Below are positions 8,627 to 17,490 of a stretch of 64,000 nt of DNA, piece after piece. The first letter of the stretch is position 1; the number at the start of each line of letters is the position of its first letter. The notes beneath the pieces were generated by a model. That model made no database searches and had not been told where the DNA came from. It was given only the letters and a program-made list of their open reading frames with translations. The position numbers and the translations under genes were made by a program. Source of the stretch: Prorocentrum cordatum (Eukaryota; Sar; Dinophyceae; Prorocentrales; Prorocentraceae); assembly GCA_963575745.1 (NCBI GenBank), contig CAUYUJ010017783.1, positions 112,344 through 176,343 of the forward strand, read 5' to 3'.

Positions 8627-8820
8627 ATGGCGAGGCTGCCGCGCGCCCGCCGCTGGGGCCCGCGCGCCGCGCTCGCCGCCGCCGCCTCGGCCGCGGCCTC
8701 GGCGAGGCCGCCGCGCTGCGCCGCGGCGAGGCCGGCGCCACGCGGCGGCGCGCCGGCGCAGCGCGCGGGGCACGCGCTGCACAGGAGCCCCGAGCCTCTG
8801 GAGCCGTCCGGTCGACGGGC
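8627..8820 (+). CDS. Possible first exon with N-terminal targeting-like sequence
   Basis: ATG at 8627 opens M-A-R-L-P-R-A-R-R-W-G-P-R-A-A-L-A-A-A-A, then more Ala/Arg/Pro-rich residues to about 8820, where the CCT tract starts. An arginine- and alanine-rich, acid-free N-terminus is typical of organelle targeting peptides. The very high GC content could produce the same composition by chance, and no splice site is fixed. Confidence 0.3.
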
Positions 8821-9128
8821 TCCTCCTCCTCCTCCTCGCCCTCCTCCTCCTCCTCCTCCTCCTCCCTCCTCCTCCTCCTCATCCTCCTCCTCTCCTCCTC
8901 CTCCCTCCTCCTCGCCCTCCTCCTTCTCTCCTCCTCCCTCCTCCTCCTCCTCCTCCTCCTCCCTCCTCCTCCTCCTCCTCCTCCTCGCCTCCTCCCTTCC
9001 TCCTCCTCCTCCCTCCTCCTCCCTCCTCCTCCTCCTCCTCCCTCCTCCTCCTCCTCCTTCCTCCTCCTCCTCCCTCCTCCTCCTCCTCCTCCTTCTCCTC
9101 CTCCTCCTCCTCCTCTCCTTCATCCTCC
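8821..9128. repeat. CCT pyrimidine tract
   Basis: 300 bp of CCT with C, CG and CTT interruptions, ending in CTACTCCTACTCC steps. Confidence 0.9.
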
Positions 9129-9158
9129 CTACTCCTACTCCTACTCCTACTCCTCCTA

Positions 9159-9349
9159 GATGGGGTCGGAGGAGGTGGGGTCGGAGGATCGCGCCACATC
9201 GCCGATGCATCGGCGATGCGGCTCGATGTGAAGCGGGATGTTATCCACGCCGACGTCGCCGACGCATAGCCCACGTCGGCGATGCATCGGCGATACATCG
9301 GCGATGCATTGGCGATGCGGCGCGACCCCATCTACTCGGACCCCATCTA
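9159..9349. mobile_element. Inverted-repeat element, family I, copy 1
   Basis: Left GATGGGGTCGGA..., then GCGCCACATCGCCGATGCAT; right GGCGATGCGGCGCGACCCCA and CCCCATCTA. The inside repeats the self-complementary word GCATCGGCGATGC or GCATCGCCGATGC many times. Related copies at 9638-9789 and 20633-20800. Confidence 0.75.
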
Positions 9350-9637
9350 GGAGGCCCCTACGAGCCTTCGGAGCCGTCTCGGGGTCTGAGGTGACCCAGC
9401 ACGTGCTCCGGCCAGCAGGACGGGCAGGCAGATTCGAGGTCCTGGGTTCGGGGAAGAGCTCTCTTGTGGCCTCGGGGCCGTCCAAAGCAGACCCGGAGTT
9501 ACACACTGCCCCAGGAAGGGTGCAGGGCCCGATTTTGATACCCCTCTTGGCAACTTTTCTCGGGTCCCAGCGAGCTCTGATCCCCTGGCCGCTTCGCCCG
9601 AACCTCGAAGGCCTCCCATGAAGGGATCGCCGCAGCC

Positions 9638-9789
9638 GGGGTCGGAGGACTGCGCCGCATCGCTGGTGCATCAGCGATGCAGCTCGAGGTTAAGCCCTAG
9701 GTTCTCCACGCGCCGACGTCGCTGATGCATCGGTGATACGTCGGCGATGCGGCGCGATCCTCCGGCCCCAATCGATTGCGGCCCCATCT
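9638..9789. mobile_element. Family I element, copy 2
   Basis: GGGGTCGGAGGACTGCGCCG, GCATCAGCGATGC, CTGATGCATCGGTGATACG and a right end of CGATCCTCCGGCCCC / GGCCCCATCTC. Divergent from copy 1 in the middle. Confidence 0.7.
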
Positions 9790-9804
9790 CAGAGGCCTCT
9801 TAGA

Positions 9805-10085
9805 TATATCTGCCGCACTTTGGGCGATTTCGCAAGTAGGGCGGGCATGTCCGCCCAATGCTTAAGCACTTCCGATGTCCCTATGAGCTCCGCTCTGCCG
9901 TCGACAATTCCGCCATATGTTTGTGGCATTATCGATAATGCCGCAAACATATGGCGGATAAGTATCCGCCCCCGTTCTCTGAAGTAGACATTACCACCCC
10001 ATGTGTTCCATCGTGTGGGGCGCATGTCTGGCACAACTTGCAGTCGGAAAAGTCGCCAAAGCACGGCGGATCCGAAGTCGGGGAA
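9805..10085. mobile_element. Inverted-repeat element, family F, copy 1
   Basis: Left CTGCCGCACTTTGGGCGATT, TCGCAAGTAGGGCGGGCATG; right AAGTCGCCAAAGCACGGCGGATCCGAAG. The complement of this right end matches the family's other copy at 38890-39110. Contains a 48-bp near-perfect palindrome at its centre. Confidence 0.75.
9910..9957. repeat. 48-bp palindrome (cruciform-capable)
   Basis: CCGCCATATGTTTG-T-GGCATTATC then its mirror, ending CAAACATATGGCGG. One mismatched pair in 24. ATCGAT is at the centre, with no loop. Confidence 0.95.
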
Positions 10086-10199
10086 GGGCTTGACAGTTGT
10101 TCGCCAATCGTCTCCCCAGACCTCCAACGCTCTGACAGCTCAGGGGAGGTCGTCCGTCTGTTTCGGCCTCTCGAGGGCCCTCGCAGGGCCCCGACGCCA

Positions 10200-10434
10200 G
10201 GAGGCGCTGCGCGGGAATCCCAAAGGGCTGCTGCTGCTGCTGCTGCTGCTGCTCTGGCGAGCGCTCGCCTTCTCGAGCGTGCAGCTCCGCCCTGTCGCAG
10301 GGTCGGCCTCGGCGATGGGCATCCCGCTGCGACGGCCGGCGCGGGCAGATCCTATCCCGAGAGTCGCGTGCCGCTGCGGGTGGCTGCGGCGTCAAGGGAA
10401 GTCCGCACGGCACGTGCTTTGCCGTACACCTTAG
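10200..10434 (+). CDS. Possible exon with leucine-rich signal-like segment
   Basis: A frame through a CTG run gives G-N-P-K-G then nine Leu, W-R-A-L-A-F-S-S-V-Q-L and a basic/Pro tail, closing just inside the family B element. It looks like a signal peptide core. The Leu run comes from (CTG)n, and another frame gives Ala, so coding is unproven. Confidence 0.25.
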
Positions 10435-10594
10435 GCGATGTTTAAGAAAACCTAAGTTTTCGTCCAAAGTCTCGATTATTCTTAACTTTTCAATGTAAAT
10501 CCCAAGATGTGTTGATAGAAGTTCTGGGTTTTATTCAATTTCTGAGACCATGAATTTCTTAACCCATGATTTCTTAAGCATTTCGCAGGGTGTA
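10425..10594 (+). mobile_element. Inverted-repeat element, family B, copy 1
   Basis: TACACCTTAGGCGATGTTTA to CATTTCGCAGGGTGTA, 170 bp. The termini are inverted repeats (TACACC..GCGA-ATG-TTAAGAAA). Two more copies, at 12162 and 21129, are over 90% alike by eye. AT-rich interior, unlike the surroundings. Confidence 0.9.
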
Positions 10595-10599
10595 GTCAT

Positions 10600-10960
10600 G
10601 GAGGAAGGAACGGGGAGGAGCGAGGAGGGGGGAGAGGATCTGCGAGTGAGAAGGGGGGAGGGGGAGGAAGGGAGGAGGAGGGAGGGAGGAGAGAGGGGCG
10701 GAGGAGAAAGCAGGGGGGAGAGTGCAGGACGGAGGGTGGAGGGACCCGCGGTGTCAGGAAACGACGCCGAAGTCGGCACGACGCGAACCTGCCATAAACC
10801 GAGGGACGCGCGGAAATGGGCAAAACACTGCGCCACCTCGTCGGGGCAGGAGGAGGAAGGGGAGCAGGAGGAGGAGGAGGAGGAGGAACAGGAAGAGGAA
10901 GAGAAAGAGGAGGAGGAGAAGGAGGAGGACGAGGAGGAGGATGGTCACGCCACAGGCTCT
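10600..10960. repeat. GGA/GGGA purine tract with embedded family R segment
   Basis: Two purine blocks (10600-10740, 10845-10945) flank 10750-10845, which carries the family R core GAAGTCGGCACGACGCGAAC and ACGCGCGGAAATGGGCAAAA (also at 12735). Confidence 0.85.
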
Positions 10961-10994
10961 GTCCTAATTTCCTAATGCGTGCCCAGCGTAAAGA

Positions 10995-11146
10995 CCCAGA
11001 CATCCGACGTCTCGACTTTTTTTCGGGACGCGGGCCCCCGACCCCCCGACCACTTCCCCGGGCACCAGTTTCTCAGCCCGAGCCGTTGTTTGTCTGACAC
11101 TCCCGACGAGGCCCCTCGCTGTGCCGAGACGCCCGATGCCTCGGAA
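10995..11146 (-). mobile_element. Inverted-repeat element, family D
   Basis: CCCAGACATCCGACGTCTCG at left; GAGACGCCCGATGCCTCGG at right. The interior has CGACCACTTCCCCGGG, complement of the family D word CCCGGGGAAGTGGTCG. Confidence 0.7.
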
Positions 11147-11399
11147 AGGAGGAGGATGGTGCCAGGAGCCAGGCTGAAATCGGCACGGCGCGAACTTGCC
11201 ACACGCTGATTGTGGAGCTCCCTGGCAGGGAGACCACGTTTTATCCACCCAAGGGATAACACTCGCCGAGCGCGTTCCGCTACTCGCAAAGTGCCTGCTC
11301 GCAAACGCCCGAAAAGCACGTGTCTGCTGCGAGTAGATCCCCCACGGCGGATCCAGGCCATTTGCGAGTAGTTACTCTGCCAGGTAGTGTCAGGAGCCA

Positions 11400-11556
11400 G
11401 CGCCGAAGCCTCGCCCACGCGCAGAGGCGGGGGGACGGCTTCTCAGAAGCACCCCTGCACAGAAGGCGCGGGCCTTGCCTGAGGATGTGAAGCCGGCGCC
11501 TTCTGAGAAGCCGCCTCCCTCTGAGAAGCCTTCCCCCTCCCCCTACCCCTTGTGTG
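11400..11556 (+). mobile_element. Inverted-repeat element, family Q, copy 1
   Basis: GGCTTCTCAGAAGCACCCCTGC at left and CTTCTGAGAAGCCGCCTCCC to CCTTCCCCCTCCCCC at right. Similar copies at about 12005, 18262 and 21820. Confidence 0.7.
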
Positions 11557-11574
11557 TTTGTAAGGAGAACGGAC

Positions 11575-11645
11575 AGGAGGAGGAGGAGGAGGAGGAGGAG
11601 GAGGAGGAGGAGCAAGGAGCAGGAGGAGGAGGAGGAGGAGAAACT
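11575..11645 (+). repeat. GGA tract
   Basis: Runs of GGA broken once by GCAAGGAGCA. Followed by a family R core (AGAAGTCGGCACGGCGCGAA) at about 11668. Confidence 0.85.
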
Positions 11646-11805
11646 ATCCCCTGCGTGCGCGCTGCCAGAAGTCGGCACGGCGCGAACCTGCCACGCGCGG
11701 AGTCCAGACCCCCGATGCCATGACTTGTTTCCTGGCGTCGACCCCCAGGGGGCTCGACCCCTTCGGCACCGGCTTTTCGCCCTTGGTCGGCTTTTGACGG
11801 TGATT

Positions 11806-11974
11806 TGTTTCTTGACGTCGACCCCCAGAGGGCTCGACCCCTTCGGGACCGGCTGTTCGTCCCTGGTCGGTGTTTCGGCGGTCCCGAGGCCCAGCGGGGG
11901 CCCCCCGAGGCCGGAAGTATAGAAGAGCCTCCGCCCCGATGTTTTTTTGTTCGAGGCGCCCGAGGTCTCGGGAA
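11806..11974 (-). mobile_element. Family D element, divergent, with partial duplicate upstream
   Basis: GACGTCGACCCCCAGAGGGC, CTTCGGGACCGGCTGTTCGT, GGTCCCGAGGCCC, ending TCGAGGCGCCCGAGGTCTCG. 11722-11800 repeats its first 80 bp. Confidence 0.6.
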
Positions 11975-12004
11975 GGAGGAGGATGGTGTCAGGAGCCAGC
12001 GCCG

Positions 12005-12161
12005 AAGCCTCGTCCACGCGCTGAGGGGGGGAATGGGGGGAGGGGGGAGGCTTCTCAGAAGCACCCCCTGCTTCTTGGAGGGCGCGGGCCTTGTCTGCAG
12101 ATGTAAGGCCCGCGCCTTCTAAGAGGCCGCCTCCTTCTAAGGAGCCCTCCCCCCTCCCCCA
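12005..12161 (+). mobile_element. Family Q element, copy 2
   Basis: GGGGGAGGCTTCTCAGAAGC to CCTTCTAAGGAGCCCTCCCC. A family B element is inserted directly after it. Confidence 0.7.
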
Positions 12162-12329
12162 TACACCTTAGGCGATGCTTAAGAAAACCTAAGTTTTCGT
12201 CCAGAGTCTCGATTATTCTCAATTTTTCAATGTAAATCCCAAGATTTTGACAGAAGTTCTGTTTTTTTCTCAGATTCTGAGACTCTGAGTTTCTTAACCC
12301 ATGATTTCTTAAGCATTTCGCAGGGTGTA
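12162..12329 (+). mobile_element. Family B element, copy 2
   Basis: TACACCTTAGGCGATGCTTA to GCATTTCGCAGGGTGTA. Sits at the TA between the CCCTCCCCCA end of family Q and the start of family R. Family A occupies the same point at 21969. Confidence 0.9.
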
Positions 12330-12330
12330 C

Positions 12331-12470
12331 CCCCTTTGTGCGCGCCGCCAGAAGTTGGAGCGGCGCGAGCGGGCCGCACGCCGACTGTGGAGCCCCCTGG
12401 CACGGCGCGGACCTGCCACACGCCGAGCCCAGGCCCCCGACGCCATGATTTGCTTCATGACGTCGACCCC
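12331..12470 (+). repeat. Family R dispersed repeat
   Basis: TTTGTGCGCGCCGCCAGAAG, then two tandem-like versions of GGCACGGCGCG(A/G)ACCTGCCAC, then CCCCCGACGCCATGATTTG. The same order is at 22158-22280. Core also near 10755, 11185, 11668, 12690, 24525 and 41430. Confidence 0.75.
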
Positions 12471-12478
12471 CCGAGGGC

Positions 12479-12715
12479 TCGACCCCTTCCCGGGGGCCCG
12501 TGTTTCATCCCTGGTCGGTTCGAGGCCGAGAATAACGGCAACAAAAACGTCGACGGGGTCTGGGAGCGCAGGAGTCGCCACGGCGCAAGCCTGCCATCGA
12601 CCCCTTCCCCGGGGCCCGTGTTTCATCCTTGGTCGGTTCGAGGCCGAGAATAACGGCAACAAAAACGTCGACGGGGGTCTGGGAGCGCAGGAGTCGGCAC
12701 GGCGCACGCCTGCCA
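12479..12715 (+). repeat. Tandem duplication, 118-bp unit
   Basis: CGACCCCTTCC, GGGCCCGTGTTTCATCC, GGTCGGTTCGAGGCCGAGAA, ACAAAAACGTCGACGGGG and GGAGCGCAGGAGTCG appear at 12479 and again at 12599. Confidence 0.9.
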
Positions 12716-12769
12716 TCGACCGGGGGACGCGCGGAAATGGGCAAAATATTGCGCCACCTCGCCGGGGCA

Positions 12770-12826
12770 GGAGGAGGAAGGGGAGCAGGAGGAGGAGGAG
12801 GAGCAGGAGGAGGAGGAGGAGGAGAA
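12770..12826 (+). repeat. GGA/GCA tract
   Basis: Purine run immediately 5' of the reverse-transcriptase coding region. The RT frame stays open through it as an arginine run. Confidence 0.9.
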
Positions 12827-12840
12827 GCATCCGGCCCATT

Positions 12841-15800
12841 CGGCGCGCTGGGCAGGAGCATGCGGAGGAGGTGCGAACAGCGGTGGCGGCAGCGGCGGCG
12901 AGGCCGGCTTCTGATCTGGCCGTCCACGGGAACGCAGTAGTTGATGGCGTGGAGCCTGCGTCAGGTGCGCCGCCGGTAGTGCATCCGTCTTGGGATGCTG
13001 CTGCGCTGCCGAATCGGGCGTGGTGGGAGGCTCTCCCATGGCGGAGCGCCTTGGGCACAGGAGTTTCCACCTTCGTCCAGATTCCTGACAGGCACCGTGG
13101 CGCAATGGGGGCAGCTCGACGTAAGGCTCTTGAAGTGCTCCGGGAGGCTTGCGAACATGGGGCCGCCACAGCAGAGTGGAAGCTGGTATTCCTCTTTGAC
13201 CTTCTGTTGTTGGCTCGGCCGCGCAGGGACGGACAGACTTGCGCAGAGCTCTTGGAGGAACGCCTCGCCTTGTGGTGGGGCGGGCAATGGACCTTGTTGT
13301 GGGCCTCCGCCACTGGAGGCGCCCCGGCCCCTCGGGGGGCGGCTCGGCCAGCCACACAGAAGCAGAGGGCACAGCGGGTGCACACACTGGCCGCTGCTGG
13401 AGAGGAGGCTCGCGCCCTGGCTGCTGCCGCGAGTGCCCCGCTCGCGCCGCGCACGGCGGATACGTTCCGCCAGCTGCAGGCATGCTTCCCTGACGACGGA
13501 CCGGGGCAGCAGCCACCACCCCTGCAGCGCCAGCCGCCCACGGCGGAGCTCCGGGAGCAGGTCGAGGACGAGGTGCGCAAACTCCTGCGGCGCCCGCCCC
13601 GGCTGGCGGCACCTGGCCTCATGGGAACGCGCTTGGAGCACCTCGCCGCCAGCGCTGGCGACTACGAGACCTCTGGGCTGCTGGCCTGGGCCGCCGCGCG
13701 TGTGGCGTTTGGAGAGCTGCCCCAAGAGACACTCCAGGCGCTTCGGACAGGGGAGCTGGTGGCGCTAGCTAAAGGCGCGGGGGAGGTCCGCCCTCTCTTG
13801 GTGGGGGCCACGTTCCGCCGCCTCGGCCTCCGCGCGCTGGCCCGGGCGCGGAAGACGCAACTCTCCGAGGCAGCAGGGCCGCACCAGTACGGGGTCGGAC
13901 GCGCGGGCGGCGCAGCTCTCTTGGTGAAGCGCCTGCAAGCCCAAGCCGAAATCCGCCCGAACGCAACGTTCATCAAAGTTGACGTCAAAGCTGCGTTTCA
14001 ACGGATGAAGCGAGGGCCCGCCTTGGAGGCCATGAGAGCGGCCGTCCCCGAAGTGGCCGGGGCTCTGGAGGCATGGTACGCAGGGCCCGCCGACCACTAC
14101 TGGCGAGGAGCCGGGGGGCGCTTGGAGACTGTTCAAAGCAGCCGTGGCTTCGATCAAGGGTGCCCTTTGTCGCCGGCGGGCTTTTCAATCGGACAGAGAC
14201 AGGCCCTCGAGCAGCTACTGCGCGAGCTGCAGCTGCAGGACGCCGGCGCGAAGCTCTACTCCTACCTCGACGACACCTACCTGGTGCTGCGGGCAGACCT
14301 GGCCGCCCCCGCGCTGGCGCGCCTCAGCGCCCTCCTCGAGCCGCTGGGGCTAGAGCTCAACGCAGCGAAGACGCAGGTCTGGTCTCCGGCGGGGGCGCCG
14401 GCCATCCCTGGTGTGCTCGCGGGCAACGCGGTGTCGACGCTGCCCGTCCTTGGGGCGCAGCTTACTGCACCGGGGGACGCTGCCGGCGCCGCGCTCCGCC
14501 TGGGCGACTGCTGCTGCGGGCTCGACGAGGCGGCGACGCGCTTGCGACGCCTCTGGGGGCGCTTGCAGGAGCTCAGGGAGGGCGGCCTCTCGCGCCAGAG
14601 GGCAGGCGCCCTCCTGCGCACGTATGCGGGGAACGCCAGCCAGCACAATCTCCAGTTGACGTTGGCCGCCGACGGGGAGACCTTCAACTACGACGCCGCG
14701 CTGCGCGGCTGCTGGGAAGAACTTACGGGGCGGCCTCTGGGGCCCGAGGCGTGCGAGCTTTTGGGCCTGCCTGCGAAGGTTGGCGGCTGCGGAGTCCAGT
14801 GGGCAGCAACGCGCCGCGCGGCCGCCTTCTGGGCCAGCTGGACACAGGCCGCCGACGAGGTGCGACGCGACCTCGCGGCTGCTTCGCTGGAGGACGCCTT
14901 GGCGCGGCTCCCGCAGACCGCGGCGGCGCTGCACAGAGCGCGCGCAGAGCTTGAGCGCCAGGGTGCGGACCCCGGGCCGGACGCCCCCTTGGCGGCGGCG
15001 CTTGGAGCCCCGACGCGACAGAAGGTCGTGGTCGCGGCAGTGCATAAGAGAACCCACGTTGCAGCTAAGCAGCGAATGCACTGCCCTGGCCAGGCGACCC
15101 TCCTGTCGGCTGGGGGGCCCGGTGCGGGCGCCTTCCTGCAGTACCCCGCAGAGGTGGCGTGCGACCTCGAGGACGTGCACTGGGCGACGGCACTCCGCAG
15201 CCGACTCCACTTGCCGCGACCGGAGTGCGACCGCGACGAGCTGGCGCAAGCCTCCGCGACCTGCTGCAACCAGGCGCGCGACGGCACCACTTGCTCTGCT
15301 GCGCTCGACCCGGGCGGGTTCCACGCAGAGACTTGCCAGCCGGGCGGCGGCGTCGTCCAGCGCCACGCCGACTTGGCGAAAGCCGTGGGGGGCCTCGCGA
15401 AGCGGTGGGTGCATTGCTCCCCGCTCTACGAGCAGCGCGTCCCTGCGTGGGATCGGACCCGCTCGCGGCGTCTGGCGGAGGGGCCGGGGGGCCCGATTAT
15501 CGAGCGGGCCATCCTTGATGTCCAATACCCGGAGCCTGACGGCGACTGGTGGGTGGACGTCACTGTCCGCCACCCTGCTGCTGGAGACGACGCTGCCGCG
15601 CGGGCTGCGGCGCGCCGGGCAGGGGAAGCCTCGCGACGCGCTGAGCGCGAGAAGCACGGCCGGTACCCCGGTGATCGCCTGACGGCGTTCGCCGTGGAGA
15701 TCGGTGGCCGTCTTGGGGCTGAGGCCCGCGAGTGGTTGCTCGCCCACGTCCGCGAGCTCCCTGAGGACGTGCAGCCCAGAGAGCTCGCGCGGGCGTACCA

Positions 15801-15867
15801 GGTCATTAGCGCCGCGGTGCAGCGCCGTCGAGCGCTGCAGCTGCGCCGCGCAGCAGGCCTCCGCTGA
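12841..15867 (+). CDS. R2-like non-LTR retrotransposon reverse transcriptase with C-terminal CCHC/endonuclease-like region
   Basis: A single uninterrupted frame. It is open from 12325 but reaches there only through repeats; the first ATG outside repeats is at 13105, so the start is unsettled. RT signatures in order: V-R-P-L-L-V-G-A-T-F-R-R-L (about 13786); motif A F-I-K-V-D-V-K-A-A-F-Q-R-M (13969); motif B G-F-D-Q-G-C-P-L-S-P-A-G-F (14149); catalytic Y-L-D-D-T-Y-L-V (14263); then L-E-L-N-A-A-K-T-Q-V-W (14350). The C-terminal part has C-C-N-Q, T-T-C-S-A-A-L, then G-G-F-H-A-E-T-C (15262-15336), a CCHC-like arrangement. It ends with a region like a restriction-like endonuclease (L-D-V-Q-Y-P-E, W-W-V-D-V-T-V-R-H-P, R-E-K-H-G-R-Y-P, F-A-V-E-I-G-G-R). 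All catalytic RT aspartates are present and there is no stop. Autonomous activity cannot be judged because the 5' end, target and 3' tail are unclear. A host-domesticated RT is the alternative. Confidence 0.85.
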   Translation, partial: RRAGQEHAEEVRTAVAAAAARPASDLAVHGNAVVDGVEPASGAPPVVHPSWDAAALPNRAWWEALPWRSALGTGVSTFVQIPDRHRGAMGAARRKALEVLREACEHGAATAEWKLVFLFDLLLLARPRRDGQTCAELLEERLALWWGGQWTLLWASATGGAPAPRGAARPATQKQRAQRVHTLAAAGEEARALAAAASAPLAPRTADTFRQLQACFPDDGPGQQPPPLQRQPPTAELREQVEDEVRKLLRRPPRLAAPGLMGTRLEHLAASAGDYETSGLLAWAAARVAFGELPQETLQALRTGELVALAKGAGEVRPLLVGATFRRLGLRALARARKTQLSEAAGPHQYGVGRAGGAALLVKRLQAQAEIRPNATFIKVDVKAAFQRMKRGPALEAMRAAVPEVAGALEAWYAGPADHYWRGAGGRLETVQSSRGFDQGCPLSPAGFSIGQRQALEQLLRELQLQDAGAKLYSYLDDTYLVLRADLAAPALARLSALLEPLGLELNAAKTQVWSPAGAPAIPGVLAGNAVSTLPVLGAQLTAPGDAAGAALRLGDCCCGLDEAATRLRRLWGRLQELREGGLSRQRAGALLRTYAGNASQHNLQLTLAADGETFNYDAALRGCWEELTGRPLGPEACELLGLPAKVGGCGVQWAATRRAAAFWASWTQAADEVRRDLAAASLEDALARLPQTAAALHRARAELERQGADPGPDAPLAAALGAPTRQKVVVAAVHKRTHVAAKQRMHCPGQATLLSAGGPGAGAFLQYPAEVACDLEDVHWATALRSRLHLPRPECDRDELAQASATCCNQARDGTTCSAALDPGGFHAETCQPGGGVVQRHADLAKAVGGLAKRWVHCSPLYEQRVPAWDRTRSRRLAEGPGGPIIERAILDVQYPEPDGDWWVDVTVRHPAAGDDAAARAAARRAGEASRRAEREKHGRYPGDRLTAFAVEIGGRLGAEAREWLLAHVRELPEDVQPRELARAYQVISAAVQRRRALQLRRAAGLR

Positions 15868-16337
15868 TCGGACCCCGCCGCGTCCAGCCGTGGCGTCTCC
15901 CCTCGCTCCTCCTCCTCCTTTCCCCCCGGCCGAAATGAATATGGCTAGTGCTTAGTTGTTTCGTTTTGTGTTGGTCAGCTCCCGCTCCTCCCCCTCCCCC
16001 CCCTCCCCTTCCCTGCTCCTTGCCTCCGGCGGGCGCGCGCGCGCCTAAGGGGGGGGTCGGGTGGCTCACACCCCTCCGCCGCGCGCCCGTCTCCTCCGCC
16101 TTCCGGTTCCTTCCTGCTCTCTCCTCCCTCCTTCCCCTCTCCCTGTCGCTGTTTTTTGGGGGTGTGCCCTGTCGCGGGCACCCAGGTGGTCTTTGGCCTT
16201 CCACCTGGGTGTCGACAAAAACCTCCTTGATGGGCACACCCCCCCAGTCCTTTTTGTTGGTGGACGCTCGGCCGATACGCCTGGCCCCGGTGGACACCAG
16301 ATCTAAAATGGATCTGGTGCCGGGGCCGCGGATTCAG
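15868..16337 (+). other. 3' flank of the RT gene with two strong hairpins
   Basis: No gene. 16179-16211 pairs CACCCAGGTGG with CCACCTGGGTG, and GGGTGTGCCC/GGGCACACCC bracket it (16160-16239). 16283-16327 pairs GGCCCCGGTGGACACCAGATC with GATCTGGTGCCGGGGCC (arms 16283 and 16311). They may lie in the element's 3' UTR. Confidence 0.6.
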
Positions 16338-16525
16338 CAGGAGGAGGAGGAGGAGGAGGAGGAGGAGGAGGAGGAGGAGGAGGAGGAGGAGGAGGAGGAG
16401 NNNNNNNNNNNNNNNNNNNNNNNNNNNNNNNNNNNNNNNNNNNNNNNNNNNNNNNNNNNNNNNNNNNNNNNNNNNNNNNNNNNNNNNNNNNNNNNNNNNN
16501 CCTCCTCCTCCTCCTCCTCCTCCTC
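16338..16525. other. 100-N assembly gap between GGA and CCT tracts
   Basis: GGA units to 16400, N at 16401-16500, CCT units from 16501. The purine strand switches across the gap, so true distance and orientation are unknown. Confidence 1.
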
Positions 16526-16528
16526 TTC

Positions 16529-16756
16529 TCGGCGGCGAGCGATGGGGGGAATGCGTTCCGAGACACTGGGCGCCTTTCAGAGGAGGAAAAGGCACGCACA
16601 CCACTTACCTCCACCCTTCGCCCGTTTTCCCATGTTTGGGCCTCCTGGGAGCCCCCAGTCGCCACTGCTGGATTCGTCTCGAAATCCCGTGCAGAACGCA
16701 CCCCGGGTGAGGTCCGAGGCCGCCCGTGCCGCCGCTGCGGACAACAATCGGGTTAA
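16529..16756 (+). other. Family S left end then unrecognised sequence
   Basis: CGGCGGCGAGCGATGGGGGG matches the family S terminus. No matching right end found. The remainder (to 16756) is unassigned. Confidence 0.4.
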
Positions 16757-16790
16757 GTCGGGCGTGTCCTTCTACAGGAGGAATCTAACA
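16757..16790 (+). mobile_element. Family C left terminus, solo
   Basis: GTCGGGCGTGTCCTTCTACA then GGAGGAAT. The rest of the element is absent. Confidence 0.5.
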
Positions 16791-17088
16791 CATCCGCGCG
16801 GCCCTCCGATGGTTTAGCTTGATGCCGGTGTTCCTTTTCTGGCTTGCCCGGCCCAAGCTGCGCGTATTTGTTCACGCCTGTCTGGGACCCCAGAGGCCTT
16901 CCCCAAACCCCATGAGTGAAAGGGTGCATGTGGAGAGCGGGGGAGAACAGCACGGCAGAGCAGGCACTTCAGGTAGCTTTCATTCAGCCCACTTGGGCTC
17001 AAGCAAACCGAGGTTTCTCTTTAGCTGAATTGTCGACAGAAAGAGAGACGGATTCCCGTGAAAGACATCCAGAGTATCCATATCAGGC

Positions 17089-17310
17089 ATGACGGCGACG
17101 AAGACGCTCCGAGACCAGATTGCCAGGCCAAGTGGCCACGGAGACGGGGAGGAAGCAACCAGTGGTCATTCGACTCCGTGGGTGGTACTCTGGGGGCCAG
17201 CTGGGACGTCGCCGCGGCCTCCCCAGATAAGTGTGGGCCTCCTTGCGCCAGGGCCACCTCTGCCAGCGCCCGAAAACTTCAATGCAAACGTGGACAAGTG
17301 TGATCAGTTA
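17089..17310 (+). CDS. Possible exon, unknown
   Basis: Open frame M-T-A-T-K-T-L-R-D-Q-I-A-R-P running to N-F-N-A-N-V-D-K-C-D-Q just before a family C element. Base composition is milder than the surroundings. A second frame (17058-17303) is equally open, so the frame is undecided. 16791-17057 shows nothing recognised. Confidence 0.25.
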
Positions 17311-17459
17311 GTCCGGCATGTTCCTTTGCAGCAGGAGTGTTCAAAACCTGTTGACAACATCTTTTGGGGACGATGTTTTGATTGTTATTTTATTTTTAAG
17401 TATGATTGACTATGCATTATTTGCCTTCAAAGATGCGCCCGTAGGAGGACACGCCCGAC
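17311..17459 (+). mobile_element. Family C element, copy 4
   Basis: GTCCGGCATGTTCCTTTGCA, TTGGGGACGATGTTTTG, then CCCGTAGGAGGACACGCCCGAC. CAGT occurs on both flanks (17305-ish and 17463-ish) and CAACAG follows it, so it could be an intron. Confidence 0.7.
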
Positions 17460-17490
17460 CCAACAGTACGGGGGGGGATACGACGCGTAC

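Noticed and set aside
10200-10434. Confident secretory signal peptide
   Set aside because: The leucine core comes from a (CTG)n run with no start codon in place; kept only as a weak exon.
14350-15747. 465-codon minus-strand ORF inside the RT gene
   Set aside because: Shadow of the GC-rich RT frame; the plus strand has clear RT motifs.
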